Of a DNA stretch of 64,000 bases, positions 44,059 through 54,409 are shown one piece after another. The stretch covers positions 4,836,001 to 4,900,000 of the forward strand of contig NZ_CP081943.1 in NCBI RefSeq assembly GCF_020423045.1. Direction: 5' to 3'. Source of the stretch: Pseudomonas sp. MM213. GTDB lineage: Bacteria > Pseudomonadota > Gammaproteobacteria > Pseudomonadales > Pseudomonadaceae. The position numbers were made by a program, and so were the translations under genes. The notes beneath the pieces are model-generated. The model had not been told where the DNA came from, did not search any database, and was given only the letters and a program-made list of their open reading frames with translations. Position 1 is the first letter of the stretch. Each line of letters opens with the position of its first letter.

Positions 44059-44985
44059 GTGAGCGAGCGTTCCAGCCATTGGCAATTGCAGACCATCGTC
44101 AGCCAACTGCGCACGGCGCGTGACGAGTGGCGTGCACAAAACGGCCGCGCCAGCGGCGAGCAGGGTGGCCGCGAGTTGCCTTCCCGAGCGGCCATGGCGG
44201 AGATTCTTGAAGCGTTGTGCGGGGCGTTGTTCCCGATGCGTCTGGGGCCGGTGGACCTGCGTGAAGAGAGTGAAGATTTCTACGTCGGTCACACGCTTGA
44301 TGTCGCGTTGAATGCATTGCTGGGGCAGGCACGGCTCGAACTGCGTTACGCCGCCCGCCACAGTGCCTCGGCCGACACTGAAGTCGAAGCCAAAACAATC
44401 CAGATCATCCAGGACTTCGCACTCGCCCTGCCGGGCCTGCGCAGCCTGTTGGACACCGATGTGCTGGCGGCCTATCACGGTGACCCGGCGGCCCGCAGCG
44501 TCGATGAAGTGCTGCTGTGCTATCCGGGGATTCTGGCGGTGATTCACCATCGCCTCGCGCACCATTTGTACCGTGCCGGGCTGCCGCTGCTGGCGCGGAT
44601 CAGTGCAGAAATCGCGCACTCGGCGACGGGTATCGACATTCACCCGGGCGCGCAGATCGGCCGCAGTTTCTTCATCGATCACGGGACCGGCGTGGTGATC
44701 GGCGAGACCGCGATTATCGGCGAGCGTGTGCGGATTTATCAGGCCGTGACCCTGGGTGCCAAACGCTTCCCGGCGGATGAAGATGGTCAGCTGCAAAAGG
44801 GCCATCCGCGGCATCCGATTGTTGAAGACGATGTGGTGATTTATGCCGGCGCGACCATCCTGGGGCGGATCACCATCGGCAAGGGCTCGACCATTGGCGG
44901 CAACGTTTGGCTGACCCGCAGTGTGCCGGCAGGGGCCAACCTGACGCAGGCGAATTTGCAGCATGATGATGGGACGCAGAAGTAA
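44059..44985 (+). CDS. epsC: Serine O-acetyltransferase EpsC
   Basis: This 308-residue protein has an N-terminal helical domain and a C-terminal left-handed beta helix of hexapeptide repeats (GIDIHPGAQIGRSFFIDHGT and GVVIGETAIIGERVRIYQAV). The catalytic His is in IDHGTGVVIGE. It makes O-acetylserine, the acceptor of sulfide in cysteine synthesis and a precursor of the CysB inducer. The EpsC type is longer than CysE. I prefer the GTG at 44059, with GGAG in front, over a start 36 codons upstream that lies in the promoter region. Confidence 0.88.
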   Translation: MSERSSHWQLQTIVSQLRTARDEWRAQNGRASGEQGGRELPSRAAMAEILEALCGALFPMRLGPVDLREESEDFYVGHTLDVALNALLGQARLELRYAARHSASADTEVEAKTIQIIQDFALALPGLRSLLDTDVLAAYHGDPAARSVDEVLLCYPGILAVIHHRLAHHLYRAGLPLLARISAEIAHSATGIDIHPGAQIGRSFFIDHGTGVVIGETAIIGERVRIYQAVTLGAKRFPADEDGQLQKGHPRHPIVEDDVVIYAGATILGRITIGKGSTIGGNVWLTRSVPAGANLTQANLQHDDGTQK

Positions 44986-45012
44986 GGCCCGAAGGCTTTA
45001 GCGGCCTTTCTG

Positions 45013-45108
45013 ACGCCTTCGCGGGCAAGCCACGCTCCTACAGGTTTTGTGTCGAACAATAGATCTATGAACGACACAAAACCTGTAGGAGCGAGGCTTG
45101 CCCGCGAA
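45013..45108. repeat. REPIN
   Basis: Opposed cores cgcgggcaagccacgctcctaca and inverse. The spacer contains gtgtcgaacaat and its approximate inverse. Confidence 0.9.
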
Positions 45109-45252
45109 TGGTTTCAAGCCGATCCGAGACAATGGCATCCACCCAATTCCCCACTGAACAAATCCCCCAAACCCCACGTCATACCCATCCTTGAGCTAGC
45201 GTACGAACACGACCGCCGAGCCCTGCGATTAGTCCTTAGCCCCCTATCCATG

Positions 45253-45280
45253 TTTAACTTGAACGCTCATTCAAGTTAAA
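45253..45280. promoter_or_regulatory. Palindromic operator upstream of the BCCT transporter
   Basis: The arms TTTAACTTGAA and TTCAAGTTAAA (11 bp, perfect) flank the centre cgctca, about 95 bp before the transporter start. The size and symmetry fit a TetR-type repressor; BetI, which controls choline/betaine genes in Pseudomonas, is the natural candidate because the gene is BetT-like. The repressor gene is not in the window. Confidence 0.6.
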
Positions 45281-45372
45281 CCGTCGGTTTGCTGCCCGCT
45301 CACAACAGGAGGCTTGCCCTTGCCGAGTCCGTTATTGATTGCCCGGTTTCACCCCCTCGAGGTGCACCTTTC

Positions 45373-47367
45373 ATGAGTGCATCGTCCACCCCCGCCAGCG
45401 GCCAGATCCGCATGAATCCGCCGGTGTTTTACTTCGCGGCGACCTTTATTTTTCTGTTCGGCATCGTCGTTATCGCCATGCCTGAACAAGCCGGCGCCTG
45501 GTTGCTGCAAGCGCAAAACTGGGCGGCCAATACGGTCGGCTGGTATTACATGCTCGCGATGACGCTGTATCTGGTCTTCGTGGTGGTCACCGCCTTGTCC
45601 GGCTACGGCAAGATCAAGCTCGGTGCCGACCACGACGAGCCCGAATTCAGTTACCTGTCGTGGGCCGGCATGCTGTTCGCCGCCGGGATCAGCATCACGC
45701 TGTTCTTCTTTTGCGTGTCCGAACCATTGACCCATCTGTTGCAACCGCCGCAAGGCGAGGCCGGGACAGCGGACGCGGCGCGCCAGGCGATGCAGATTCT
45801 GTTTCTGCATTGGGGCCTGCACGGCTGGGGCGTGTTTGCCTTCGTCGGCATGGCGCTGGCCTACTTCGCATACCGCCATAACCTGCCGTTGGCCTTGCGT
45901 TCGGCGCTGTACCCACTGATCGGCAAACGCATCAACGGCCCGATCGGTTATGCGGTGGATGGCTTCGGCATCATCGCCACGGTGTTCGGCCTCGGTGCCG
46001 ACATGGGCTTCGGCGTGTTGCACCTCAACTCGGGCCTGGATTACCTGTTCGGCATCGCTCACACCCAGTGGATTCAGGTCGGCCTGATCACGCTGATGAT
46101 GGGCGCGGCGATCATCGTCGCGGTGGCTGGCGTCGATAAAGGCGTGCGGGTGATGTCCGACATCAACATGCTGCTGGCCTGTGCGCTGCTGCTGTTCGTG
46201 TTGTTCGCCGGCCCTACGCAGCACCTGCTCAATACCCTGATCCAGAACCTCGGCGACTACCTCGGCGCCTTGCCGATGAAAAGTTTCGACCTCTACGCCT
46301 ACGACAAACCCAGCGACTGGCTGGGCGGCTGGACGGTGTTCTACTGGGCGTGGTGGATCGCGTGGTCGCCGTTCGTGGGTCTGTTCATCGCACGGATTTC
46401 CCGTGGCCGCACCATTCGCGAATTCGTCTTCGGCGTGCTGTTGATCCCGCTCGGTTTCACCCTGGCGTGGATGTCGATTTTCGGCAATAGCGCCATCGAC
46501 CAGGTGCTCAATCACGGCATGAGCGCGCTCGGCATGTCGGCCATCGACAACCCGTCGATGACGCTGTACCTGCTGCTGGAAACCTACCCGTGGAGCAAAA
46601 CCGTGATTGCGGTCACGGTGTTCATCAGCTTCGTGTTCTTCGTCACCTCGGCCGATTCCGGCACCGTGGTGCTGTCGACACTCTCGGCCAAGGGCGGCAA
46701 CCCGGATGAAGACGGGCCGAAATGGCTGCGGGTGTTCTGGGGCGCGATGACCGCGCTGGTCACCAGTGCGCTGCTGTTTTCGGGCAGCATCGATGCGCTG
46801 AAGTCAGCGGTGGTGCTGACTTCGTTGCCGTTTTCGATGATCTTGCTGCTGATGATGTGGGGGCTGCACAAGGCGTTTTACCTGGAGTCGCAGAAGCAGA
46901 TCGCGCAGCTGCATTCCCTGGCGCCGGTGTCCGGATCGCGGCGCGGCGGTTGGCGTCAGCGTTTGAGTCAGGCGGTGCATTTCCCGTCGCGGGATGAGGT
47001 CTATCGCTTCCTCGACACGACGGTGCGCCCGGCGATTGAAGAGGTGTCGGCGGTGTTCGTCGAGAAGGGTTTGAACGTGATCACTCAACCCGATCCGGCA
47101 AACGACAGCGTCAGCCTGGAAATCGGTCACGGCGAGCAGCATCCGTTCATCTATCAGGTGCAGATGCGTGGCTACTTCACGCCGTCATTCGCCCGTGGCG
47201 GCATGGGGCCCAAGCAACTCAACAATCGCCGTTATTATCGGGCCGAAGTGCACCTGAGCGAGGGCAGTCAGGACTACGATCTGGTGGGCTACACCAAGGA
47301 TCAGGTCATCAACGACATCCTCGATCAGTACGAGCGGCACCTGCAGTTTTTGCATCTGGTGCGTTGA
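45373..47367 (+). CDS. betT: BCCT-family choline/betaine transporter (BetT-like)
   Basis: This 664-residue inner-membrane protein has twelve predicted helices and the BCCT signature WTVFYWAWWIAWSPFVGLFI near residue 325. A long C-terminal cytoplasmic tail of about 170 residues (from SQKQIAQLHSL) is typical of osmosensory BetT. Na+- or H+-coupled uptake of choline or a related quaternary amine is expected. The ATG at 45373 is preferred because the following MSASSTPASGQIRMNPPVFY matches family starts. The upstream palindrome suggests choline-responsive repression. Confidence 0.85.
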   Translation: MSASSTPASGQIRMNPPVFYFAATFIFLFGIVVIAMPEQAGAWLLQAQNWAANTVGWYYMLAMTLYLVFVVVTALSGYGKIKLGADHDEPEFSYLSWAGMLFAAGISITLFFFCVSEPLTHLLQPPQGEAGTADAARQAMQILFLHWGLHGWGVFAFVGMALAYFAYRHNLPLALRSALYPLIGKRINGPIGYAVDGFGIIATVFGLGADMGFGVLHLNSGLDYLFGIAHTQWIQVGLITLMMGAAIIVAVAGVDKGVRVMSDINMLLACALLLFVLFAGPTQHLLNTLIQNLGDYLGALPMKSFDLYAYDKPSDWLGGWTVFYWAWWIAWSPFVGLFIARISRGRTIREFVFGVLLIPLGFTLAWMSIFGNSAIDQVLNHGMSALGMSAIDNPSMTLYLLLETYPWSKTVIAVTVFISFVFFVTSADSGTVVLSTLSAKGGNPDEDGPKWLRVFWGAMTALVTSALLFSGSIDALKSAVVLTSLPFSMILLLMMWGLHKAFYLESQKQIAQLHSLAPVSGSRRGGWRQRLSQAVHFPSRDEVYRFLDTTVRPAIEEVSAVFVEKGLNVITQPDPANDSVSLEIGHGEQHPFIYQVQMRGYFTPSFARGGMGPKQLNNRRYYRAEVHLSEGSQDYDLVGYTKDQVINDILDQYERHLQFLHLVR

Positions 47368-47369
47368 AC

Positions 47370-47630
47370 TCAGGCCTCGCTGCTCATCACCATGAACAAC
47401 ACCAGCGCCGCCACCGGGATGCTGAACACGATGCTGCCGACCACCAGCTCCGTGGTCACGGACTGGCCGGCGGTGACCACGCCGATGGCGCCGTTGATCA
47501 TCGTCAGGGCCAGCCACAACACGATGAAGCTGTAGGTCAGCGTCTGGCGGCTGAAGCCGATGTTCTCGCCGATGAACAGCATCAGCGCCAGTAGGACCAG
47601 GCCGAAGGTGATGATGATCGTGGTGTGCAT
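47370..47630 (-). CDS. Small hypothetical membrane protein
   Basis: This 86-residue protein is strongly hydrophobic with about three helices (IIITFGLVLLALMLFIG, LTYSFIVLWLALTMINGAIG, IVFSIPVAALVLFMVM). It begins after an AGGAA site and converges on the BCCT transporter gene with a two-base gap. No family is recognised with confidence. Confidence 0.65.
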   Translation of the reverse strand: MHTTIIITFGLVLLALMLFIGENIGFSRQTLTYSFIVLWLALTMINGAIGVVTAGQSVTTELVVGSIVFSIPVAALVLFMVMSSEA

Positions 47631-47668
47631 GATGCGTTCCTCCCTTCAGGTGTAGTGCGTCTTTAAGA

Positions 47669-47758
47669 CCGCCTTCGCGGGCAAGCCTCGCTCCTACAGT
47701 TTTGTGTCGCTCCTGTAGGAGCGAGCGGTGCGACGATTCGACTTGCCCGCGAAGGCGT
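47669..47758. repeat. REPIN with variant right arm
   Basis: The left core is cgcgggcaagcctcgctcctaca. The right arm is the variant gagcgagcggtgcgacgatt-cgacttgcccgcg. The same variant arm appears inverted at 61755-61787. Confidence 0.85.
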
Positions 47759-47779
47759 CAATCCTGCCTACATAGCAGC

Positions 47780-48520
47780 TTAAACCAACCCGCCATTCAC
47801 CCGCAGAATCTGTCCATTGACCCACGCCGAATCAGGGCCGACGAGAAAGGACACAACGCGCGAGATGTCTTCCGGCTGCCCCAAGCGTTCCAGCGGCGGC
47901 ATCTTGGCAAAGTTCTGGATTTGCTCTTCGCTCTTGCCGTGAAGGAACAAATCGGTCGCCACCGGGCCAGGCGCAACGGCGTTGACGGTGATGTTGCGAC
48001 CGCGCATTTCCTTGGCGAACACCTGAGTCAGGGACTCCACCGCGGCTTTGCTGGCGATGTACACGGCGTAACCCGGCAGGTTCATGCCGACGGTGCTGCT
48101 GGAGAAATTGACGATCCGGCCACCGCTGTTCAAACGGGTCGCCGCTTCACGCAACGTATTGAAAGTGCCGCGGGCGTGAATGTTGAAGTTCTGGTCGAAC
48201 AGTTCGTCCGTGTGCTGCGCCAGCGGCATCACTTTGAGGATGCCGGCGTTGTTGATCAGCACATCGACTTTGCCCAGTTGTGTTTCGGTTTCGTCGAACA
48301 TCCGGCGTACATCGTCGGCATTGGCCACGTCAGCCTTGATCGCTATGGCTTGATGGCCGGCCTGACGCAGTTCAACGACCAGCTTTGAGGCTTCAGTGGC
48401 GCTGCTGGCGTAGTTGATGGCGACGGCGAAACCTTCGCTGGCCAGTTGTTTGGCGATCACGGCGCCGATGCCGCGGGAGGCGCCGGTCACGATGGCAACT
48501 TTCGAAGTTTGAGTAGTCAT
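47780..48520 (-). CDS. SDR-family oxidoreductase
   Basis: This 246-residue protein has the NAD(P) motif TGASRGIGAVIAKQL, the NNAG motif (LINNAGILKVM), the catalytic Ser region (IVNFSSSTVG) and the YxxxK pair in GYAVYIASKAAVE. It is a typical FabG-like reductase with unknown substrate. The ATG at 48520 is the real start; the frame upstream runs into the regulator promoter. It is divergent from a LysR gene, its probable regulator. Confidence 0.88.
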   Translation of the reverse strand: MTTQTSKVAIVTGASRGIGAVIAKQLASEGFAVAINYASSATEASKLVVELRQAGHQAIAIKADVANADDVRRMFDETETQLGKVDVLINNAGILKVMPLAQHTDELFDQNFNIHARGTFNTLREAATRLNSGGRIVNFSSSTVGMNLPGYAVYIASKAAVESLTQVFAKEMRGRNITVNAVAPGPVATDLFLHGKSEEQIQNFAKMPPLERLGQPEDISRVVSFLVGPDSAWVNGQILRVNGGLV

Positions 48521-48647
48521 GGCGGTGAATCCTTTGAGGGTGTCTGTTTGGGGTGAAGCCAGACTCACATGTTTACTCAGGCTGATAAATGCACGAGAGT
48601 TGCCTTGACTGTTCAATAAACGCCAACAATCAAAGGTCTCGAACGCC

Positions 48648-49538
48648 ATGGATCAAGTCAAAGCGATGAAGGTGTTCGTGCGGATCTACGAGCGCAGCAG
48701 CTTCACCCTGGCCGCCGAAGACCTGAACCTGCCACGGGCAACCCTGACCCACACGCTGAACCAGTTCGAAGCCTGGCTCGGTACGCGTTTACTGGAGCGC
48801 AGCACGCGTAAGGTGCGTCCTACGCTGGACGGCGAGGCGTACTACTTGCGCTGTGTGCAATTGCTGGCGGAACTGGAAGAAGCTGAACTGGCTTTTCGCA
48901 GCGTCGCGCCGAAGGGGCGATTGCGGGTGGATTTGCATGGCACGCTGGCCAAGAGTTTTGTCATCCCCGCCTTGCCGCAATTCATGGAGCGCTATCCGGA
49001 TATCGAACTGTCCATCAGCGAGGCCGACCGCTTTGTCGACCTGATCGCTGAAGGCGTCGACTGTGTGCTGCGGGCCGGCACGCTGGGTGATTCGGCATTG
49101 ATCGGCAAACGCGTTGCCAACCTGCGCCAGATCACCTGCGCCAGCCCCGCCTACCTGCGCAAATACGGCGAACCGAAAACCCTCGAAGACCTGAAACACC
49201 ATCGCGCTGTGAACTACGTCTCGCGCACCACGGCGAAGTTGTTCCCGTTCGAATTCATGGTCGATGGCGAATTGCAGGAAGTCGCCATCGAGGGCGCGAT
49301 CTCGGTGTTCGGCGCAGAAATCTACGCCGCCTCGGCCATCGCCGGCCTGGGCTTGATCCAGTGCCCGCATTACCGAATGGAAACGCAGATCGCCCAGGGC
49401 CTGGTGCAGGAAGTCCTGATCGACACGCCGCCGCCACCGATGCCGGTTTCAGTGTTGTATCCGCACAACCGACACATGTCGCCACGGGTTCGGGTGTTTG
49501 TGGATTGGTTGGGGGAGGTGTTTGCGGGGGCGCGTTAG
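48648..49538 (+). CDS. LysR-family transcriptional regulator
   Basis: This 296-residue regulator has MDQVKAMKVFVRIYERSSFT and AAEDLNLPRATLTHTLNQFE as its winged helix, then a substrate-binding domain of the CrgA/DsdC-like group (RLRVDLHGTLAKSFVIPALP). The 127-bp gap to the divergent SDR gene is the likely operator. Regulators of this subgroup often repress the neighbouring dehydrogenase; no ligand can be named. Confidence 0.88.
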   Translation: MDQVKAMKVFVRIYERSSFTLAAEDLNLPRATLTHTLNQFEAWLGTRLLERSTRKVRPTLDGEAYYLRCVQLLAELEEAELAFRSVAPKGRLRVDLHGTLAKSFVIPALPQFMERYPDIELSISEADRFVDLIAEGVDCVLRAGTLGDSALIGKRVANLRQITCASPAYLRKYGEPKTLEDLKHHRAVNYVSRTTAKLFPFEFMVDGELQEVAIEGAISVFGAEIYAASAIAGLGLIQCPHYRMETQIAQGLVQEVLIDTPPPPMPVSVLYPHNRHMSPRVRVFVDWLGEVFAGAR

Positions 49539-49672
49539 CCCCTCGAATCGAAAATATGTGAAACGTTTCAGCATTTCCTCAAGTCCGAGGTCTATCGACG
49601 TTTGTCTGGGCGTATGCTGGGCAACTTGCGAAGCAGTCGATACCAACTTCAAGACAGACAAGAGAGGATTCG

Positions 49673-50710
49673 ATGACCTACACCGCTGCCGAAAACCGCT
49701 ACGACTCCATCCCTTACCGCCGCGTCGGTCGCAGCGGTCTGGTGTTGCCGGCGTTGTCCCTGGGGCTGTGGCATAACTTCGGCGACAGCACGCCGATCGA
49801 CACCCAGCGTTCGTTGCTGCGCACGGCGTTCGATCTGGGGATCAACCACTTCGACCTCGCCAATAACTATGGTCCGCCGTATGGTAGCGCCGAGACCAAC
49901 TTCGGGCGTTTGCTGCGTGAAGATTTCAAGCAGTATCGCGACGAGCTGATCATCTCGAGCAAGGCGGGTTGGGACATGTGGCCCGGTCCTTATGGGCAGG
50001 GCGGTGGCTCGCGCAAATACGTGCTGGCCAGCCTTGATCAGAGCCTGCAGCGTCTGGGCCTGGAATACGTGGATATTTTCTACTCCCACCGTTTCGACCC
50101 GGACACGCCGCTGGAAGAAACCGCCAGCGCACTGGCTATGGCGGTGCAGCAGGGCAAGGCGTTGTACATCGGTATCTCGTCGTATTCCGGGGTGAAAACC
50201 CGTGAGATGGCGGCGCTGTTGCAAGAGTGGAAAGTGCCGTTGCTGATTCACCAGCCGGCCTACAACCTGCTCAATCGCTGGGTGGAAAAGGATCTGCTGG
50301 ATGTCACCGACGAGCTGGGCACCGGCGTGATTGCGTTCACGCCGTTGGCGCAGGGCCTGTTGACCGACAAATACCTCAACGGCATTCCGAAGGATGCGCG
50401 GGTCAATCGTCCGGGCGGCGGTTCGTTGCAGTCCTCGCATCTGTCGGAGGCCAACATTGCCCATGTGCGTGGGCTCAATGAGATTGCCAAGCGTCGCGGC
50501 CAGAGCCTGGCGCAACTGGCGTTGGCGTGGACGCTGCGCGACCCTCGGGTGACTTCGGCGCTGATCGGTGCGAGCCGGCCGGAGCAGATTATCGAGAACG
50601 TCGGGGCGTTGAAGAATCTGAGCTTCAGTGCGCAAGAGTTGGCGGAGATAGACCGGTTTGCCCAGGAAGGCGGGATTAATCTTTGGGAGAAACCTTCGAC
50701 GGCTGAGTAA
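49673..50710 (+). CDS. mgrA: L-glyceraldehyde 3-phosphate reductase / aldo-keto reductase (MgrA/YghZ type)
   Basis: This 345-residue protein is an (alpha/beta)8 aldo-keto reductase. It has the catalytic Asp/Tyr segment INHFDLANNYGPPYGSAETN, the active-site Lys in LIISSKAGWDMWPGPYGQGG, and the NADPH-binding ALIGASRPEQIIENV. The insertion WPGPYGQGGGSRKYV is typical of YghZ. It probably detoxifies L-glyceraldehyde 3-phosphate or other aldehydes. It has a GAGAGG ribosome site and its own terminator. Confidence 0.85.
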   Translation: MTYTAAENRYDSIPYRRVGRSGLVLPALSLGLWHNFGDSTPIDTQRSLLRTAFDLGINHFDLANNYGPPYGSAETNFGRLLREDFKQYRDELIISSKAGWDMWPGPYGQGGGSRKYVLASLDQSLQRLGLEYVDIFYSHRFDPDTPLEETASALAMAVQQGKALYIGISSYSGVKTREMAALLQEWKVPLLIHQPAYNLLNRWVEKDLLDVTDELGTGVIAFTPLAQGLLTDKYLNGIPKDARVNRPGGGSLQSSHLSEANIAHVRGLNEIAKRRGQSLAQLALAWTLRDPRVTSALIGASRPEQIIENVGALKNLSFSAQELAEIDRFAQEGGINLWEKPSTAE

Positions 50711-50715
50711 GGGTT

Positions 50716-50740
50716 TGGCGCCAGAATCTCTGGCGCCTTT
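50716..50740 (+). terminator. Terminator after the aldo-keto reductase
   Basis: A perfect 9-bp stem ggcgccaga/tctggcgcc with a three-base loop is followed by TTTT, five bases after the stop codon. Confidence 0.85.
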
Positions 50741-50742
50741 TA

Positions 50743-50823
50743 GACCGCTATCGCCGGCAAGCCGGTCTCGCTCCCACAGGGGAACCGCATTCCAAATGTG
50801 GGAGCGAGCCTGCTCGCGATGGG
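50743..50823. repeat. REP pair with unlike arms
   Basis: The left core (cgctatcgccggcaagccgg-tctcgctccc) looks like a fusion of two variants; the right core is gtgggagcgagcctgctcgcg. Confidence 0.8.
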
Positions 50824-50852
50824 GCCAGTACAGTCAATGGAAAAATCAGGAT

Positions 50853-51695
50853 TTACCTGAAAAACGGCACATCCCCCAACACTGTCGCCCGCTGCATCAC
50901 CCGCCGCGCCGGCCGGTAGTCATCCACCGCGTAATGCTGCGTCACGCGGTTGTCCCAGAATGCGATGTCGTCCTGCTGCCAGCGCCAGCGAATGGTGAAT
51001 TCCGGCCGTGTGGAATGGGCGAACAGAAACTTCAGAATCGTCTCGCTCTCCGTCTCCGACAGTTCATTGATCTTCGACGTAAACCCTTCACTGACGAACA
51101 ACGAACGGCGCCCGCTCACCGGATGCGTGCGAATGACCGGGTGCGACAGCGGTGGATTCTTGCGGCGAGCCTCTTCCCACTGAGCCAATGCTTCAGGCGT
51201 GTTGCCATAGCGCTCCAACGGAAACGAACGGGTGAAATCGTGCGTCGCCGTCAGCCCTTCCAGCAGACTTTTCATCGGCGCGGACAGCGCCTCATAAGCC
51301 GCAATGCCGCTGGCCCACAACGTGTCGCCGCCAAACTCCGGCAACAGTTTTGCGCTGAGCACCGCGCCCATCGCCGGGGTCGGCAGGAAGGTCACGTCGG
51401 TGTGCCAGATCGCGTTGTCGCGCACGTCGGTGACGGCGGTGTCGAGGATCAGTACTTCTGGCTGTTCCGGCACATTCGGGTAGATCGGGTGAATGTGCAG
51501 GTCGCCGAAGTTGGCGGCGAAACGCGCCTGTTGCTGCGGCGTGATCGGCTGGTCGCGAAAGAACAAAACCTGATGCTTGAGCAGTGCCTGCTCGATGGCA
51601 TCGCGCTGTTCCAGGTTCAATGGCTGGCTGATGTCGATGCCGCTGATGTGCGCGCCGAGGGCGGAGCTGAGGGGGACGATTGTCAGGTTGCTCAT
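50853..51695 (-). CDS. tauD: Taurine dioxygenase
   Basis: This 280-residue Fe(II)/2-oxoglutarate dioxygenase begins [20 protein letters not shown]. It carries the metal ligands His and Asp in [20 protein letters not shown] and the distal His and Arg in [20 protein letters not shown]. It converts taurine to sulfite and aminoacetaldehyde. It is the last gene of tauABCD; the 55-bp gap after tauC holds a GGAT-rich stretch but no terminator. The ATG at 51695 matches the family start. Confidence 0.92.
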   Translation of the reverse strand: MSNLTIVPLSSALGAHISGIDISQPLNLEQRDAIEQALLKHQVLFFRDQPITPQQQARFAANFGDLHIHPIYPNVPEQPEVLILDTAVTDVRDNAIWHTDVTFLPTPAMGAVLSAKLLPEFGGDTLWASGIAAYEALSAPMKSLLEGLTATHDFTRSFPLERYGNTPEALAQWEEARRKNPPLSHPVIRTHPVSGRRSLFVSEGFTSKINELSETESETILKFLFAHSTRPEFTIRWRWQQDDIAFWDNRVTQHYAVDDYRPARRVMQRATVLGDVPFFR

Positions 51696-51750
51696 GGTGG
51701 TTCTCTTCAATCCGGGGTGCCGATCTGTCGGCATGGTCAATGACAAGTCG

Positions 51751-52584
51751 TTAGTGAGCCTGGCCGTGCCACGGCACCAGTTTGCGTTGCAGCGCACGCA
51801 AGCCCATCTCCATGGCGAAGGCGATCAGCGCAATCACCAGAATCCCCAGCACCACCACATCGGTGACCAGGAACTGTGCGGCCGACTGCACCATGAAGCC
51901 CAGGCCGCTGGTGGCGGCGATCAGTTCGGCGGCGACCAGCGTTGACCAGCCCACGCCCAGACCGATGCGCACGCCGGTCAAAATGTCCGGCAACGCACTC
52001 GGCAAAATCACATGGCGAATCAACTGCGCCCGGGTCGCGCCCAAAGACTGTGCTGCGCGCAATTTGGCCGGGTCGACGGTGCGCACGCCAGTCGCGGTGG
52101 CGATGGCGATCGGGGCGAAAATCGCCAGGTAAATCAGCAGGACTTTTGACAATTCACCAATGCCGCACCAGATGACAATCAGCGGCAGATAGGCCAGCGG
52201 TGGAATCGGGCGGTAGAACTCGATCAGCGGATCGAGAATGCCGCGCGCAATGCGGTTGTGACCGATGGCGATGCCGACCGGCACGGCGGTCAGCACGGCA
52301 AAACCAAGACCCAGACCGATGCGGCTGAGGCTCGCGCCCAAGTGCTGCCACAACGTCGAATCCATGTAGCCGGTGGTCACCAGCAGCCAGCCTTTTTGCA
52401 GCACGGCGGACGGTGGCGGCAGGAACAGCGGTTCGATCATTCCTGTGGCGGTAACGGCCCACCACAGGGCAACCAACGCGACCAGGGTCAGCACGCTGAT
52501 CCAGCGAGTACTGAGGCGGCGCCGAACAGGAATCACCGTCGAACCCGGTTTCACCGTCACGGCCGGAATTTCATAGCTGCTCAT
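51751..52584 (-). CDS. tauC: Taurine ABC transporter permease TauC
   Basis: This 277-residue inner-membrane permease has about six helices and the EAA loop ([19 protein letters not shown]). [20 protein letters not shown] is the hallmark of the SsuC/TauC group. Its start overlaps tauB by 4 bp. It forms the taurine channel. Confidence 0.92.
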   Translation of the reverse strand: MSSYEIPAVTVKPGSTVIPVRRRLSTRWISVLTLVALVALWWAVTATGMIEPLFLPPPSAVLQKGWLLVTTGYMDSTLWQHLGASLSRIGLGLGFAVLTAVPVGIAIGHNRIARGILDPLIEFYRPIPPLAYLPLIVIWCGIGELSKVLLIYLAIFAPIAIATATGVRTVDPAKLRAAQSLGATRAQLIRHVILPSALPDILTGVRIGLGVGWSTLVAAELIAATSGLGFMVQSAAQFLVTDVVVLGILVIALIAFAMEMGLRALQRKLVPWHGQAH

Positions 52585-53375
52585 GCGCGCTCCTGCCGCG
52601 TGGCGGCGCTGCGTTGGGAGAACACTTTGGCGAGTACGTGTTCGCGGGTTTCGATAAAGCGCGGGTCGGATTTGATCGCCCGTGCGGACTCGCCGGCGGC
52701 GTAACGCTGACCGAAATCGAGGCTCAGGCGCTCGACGATTTGCCCGGGATTTGGCGCCAGCAGAATCAGGTCCGTGGCGAGAAATACCGCTTCTTCAATG
52801 TCGTGGGTAATCAGGAATACGGGTTTGGCGGTGCGCTGCCAGACTTGCAGCAGCAGCTCCTGCATCTGTTCGCGGGTGAAGGCGTCGAGGGCGCCGAAAG
52901 GTTCGTCCATCAACAACACGCGAGGGTCGGCGGCGAGCGCACGGGCCAGGCCGACACGCTGCTTCTGGCCACCGGACAGCTGCCAGATCCGCCGATTTTC
53001 GAAACCGGAAAGGTCCACCAGTGCGAGCATTTCCCGAGCGCGGATTTCACGTTTGTCCCGGGAGACACCGGCCAGTTCCAGACCGAAACCGACGTTGGCC
53101 AACACGTCTTGCCAAGGCAGCAGCGCGTCGTCCTGAAACACCACGCCGCGTTCGGCGCTCGGGCCTTTGACCGGCACGCCATCGAGGGTGATGCGCCCGG
53201 CGCTGGGCTCGACGAAACCGGCAATCAGGTTCAACAGCGAAGTCTTGCCACTGCCGGACGGGCCGAGGGCCACCAGCAATTGCTGGGGCCCAAGGCTCAA
53301 GGAAATATCCGCCAATACCGGTTCCGGGCTGCCGGGGTACTGTGCGCTGATGCGCTCCAGCTGTAGCAAGGCCAT
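52581..53375 (-). CDS. tauB: Taurine ABC transporter ATP-binding protein TauB
   Basis: This 264-residue ATPase has Walker [10 protein letters not shown], the signature [10 protein letters not shown], Walker [13 protein letters not shown] and the H-loop [10 protein letters not shown]. These place it in the nitrate/sulfonate/taurine class. It lies 16 bp after tauA and overlaps tauC by 4 bp. Confidence 0.92.
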   Translation of the reverse strand: MALLQLERISAQYPGSPEPVLADISLSLGPQQLLVALGPSGSGKTSLLNLIAGFVEPSAGRITLDGVPVKGPSAERGVVFQDDALLPWQDVLANVGFGLELAGVSRDKREIRAREMLALVDLSGFENRRIWQLSGGQKQRVGLARALAADPRVLLMDEPFGALDAFTREQMQELLLQVWQRTAKPVFLITHDIEEAVFLATDLILLAPNPGQIVERLSLDFGQRYAAGESARAIKSDPRFIETREHVLAKVFSQRSAATRQERA

Positions 53376-53391
53376 CGCAATTAACTCCCGA

Positions 53392-54369
53392 TCAGTTGGT
53401 GATGAACTTGGCGCTGACGTACGGCGCGTAGTCCGGCAGCACGGCTTCGACCTTGCCTTGTTCTTTCAGGAACACGGCGGTGTCGGTGATGGCTTTGGTG
53501 GTCGGCGCGCCGAGGGTGATCACCTGATCAGCCGCCAGCGGGTAGACGTTGCCTTGCAGCAGCAGCGGAATGTCGCTGGCCTTGGCACCGGACAGCTTCA
53601 CCAGCTTGTCGACGTTGGATTGATTGGCGAGCCAGGCTTTAGGGTCTTTGCGGTAATCGGCGTAGGCGTCGAGGGTGACTTTGGCGAACGCGGTGACGAT
53701 TTCCGGGTGCTTCTCGGCGAAGTCTTTACGCACGATCCAGGCATCGAACGTTGGTGCGCCGAACTTGGCCAGTTCGCCGGAGGTGATCAGCACTTTGCCG
53801 TTTTCCTTGGCCACGCCGAGCGCTGGGTCCCACACGTAGGTGGCGTCGATGTCACCGCGTTTCCATGCGGCGATGATGGCTGGCGGGGCGAGGTTGAGCA
53901 CGGTGACTTTCGAAGGGTCGATGTTCCAGTGCTTCAACGCGGCGAGCAGGCTGTAGTGGCCGGTGGAAACGAACGGCACGGCGATTTTCTTGCCGATCAG
54001 GTCCTGAGGAGTCTTGATCCCGGAGCCGTCGCGGGCAACCAAGGCTTCAGCGGCACCGATCTGGGTGGCGATGAGGAAGGTTTCAACCGGGACTTTGCGG
54101 GTGATTGCAGCCGTCAGGGGGCTAGAACCGAGGTAGCCGATCTGCACGTCGCCGGAAGCGATGGCGGCGATGATGTCGGCACCGTTGTCGAATTTGCGCC
54201 AGTCGATCTTGGCGTTGGTGGCTTTTTCGTAGGCGCCGTCGGCCTGGGCGACTTTCGCCGGGTCCACGGTGGTCTGGTAGGCGACAGTCACGTCAGCCGC
54301 CTGGGCAAAGAAACTCGCCGCAGCCAAAGACGCGGCCGCCAGGAGGCGAAGAGGGAAATGCAGTTTCAT
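53392..54369 (-). CDS. tauA: Taurine-binding periplasmic protein TauA
   Basis: This 325-residue protein has a Sec signal (ending FFAQAADV near residue 25) and an SsuA/TauA-like domain: [40 protein letters not shown] and [20 protein letters not shown]. It is the first gene of tauABCD and follows AAGGAG. Its AT-rich upstream region should respond to sulfate starvation. Confidence 0.92.
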   Translation of the reverse strand: MKLHFPLRLLAAASLAAASFFAQAADVTVAYQTTVDPAKVAQADGAYEKATNAKIDWRKFDNGADIIAAIASGDVQIGYLGSSPLTAAITRKVPVETFLIATQIGAAEALVARDGSGIKTPQDLIGKKIAVPFVSTGHYSLLAALKHWNIDPSKVTVLNLAPPAIIAAWKRGDIDATYVWDPALGVAKENGKVLITSGELAKFGAPTFDAWIVRKDFAEKHPEIVTAFAKVTLDAYADYRKDPKAWLANQSNVDKLVKLSGAKASDIPLLLQGNVYPLAADQVITLGAPTTKAITDTAVFLKEQGKVEAVLPDYAPYVSAKFITN

Positions 54370-54409
54370 TGGGAAGCTCCTTTTCAGGCGGACCGAGAGT
54401 CGGCGTGAA

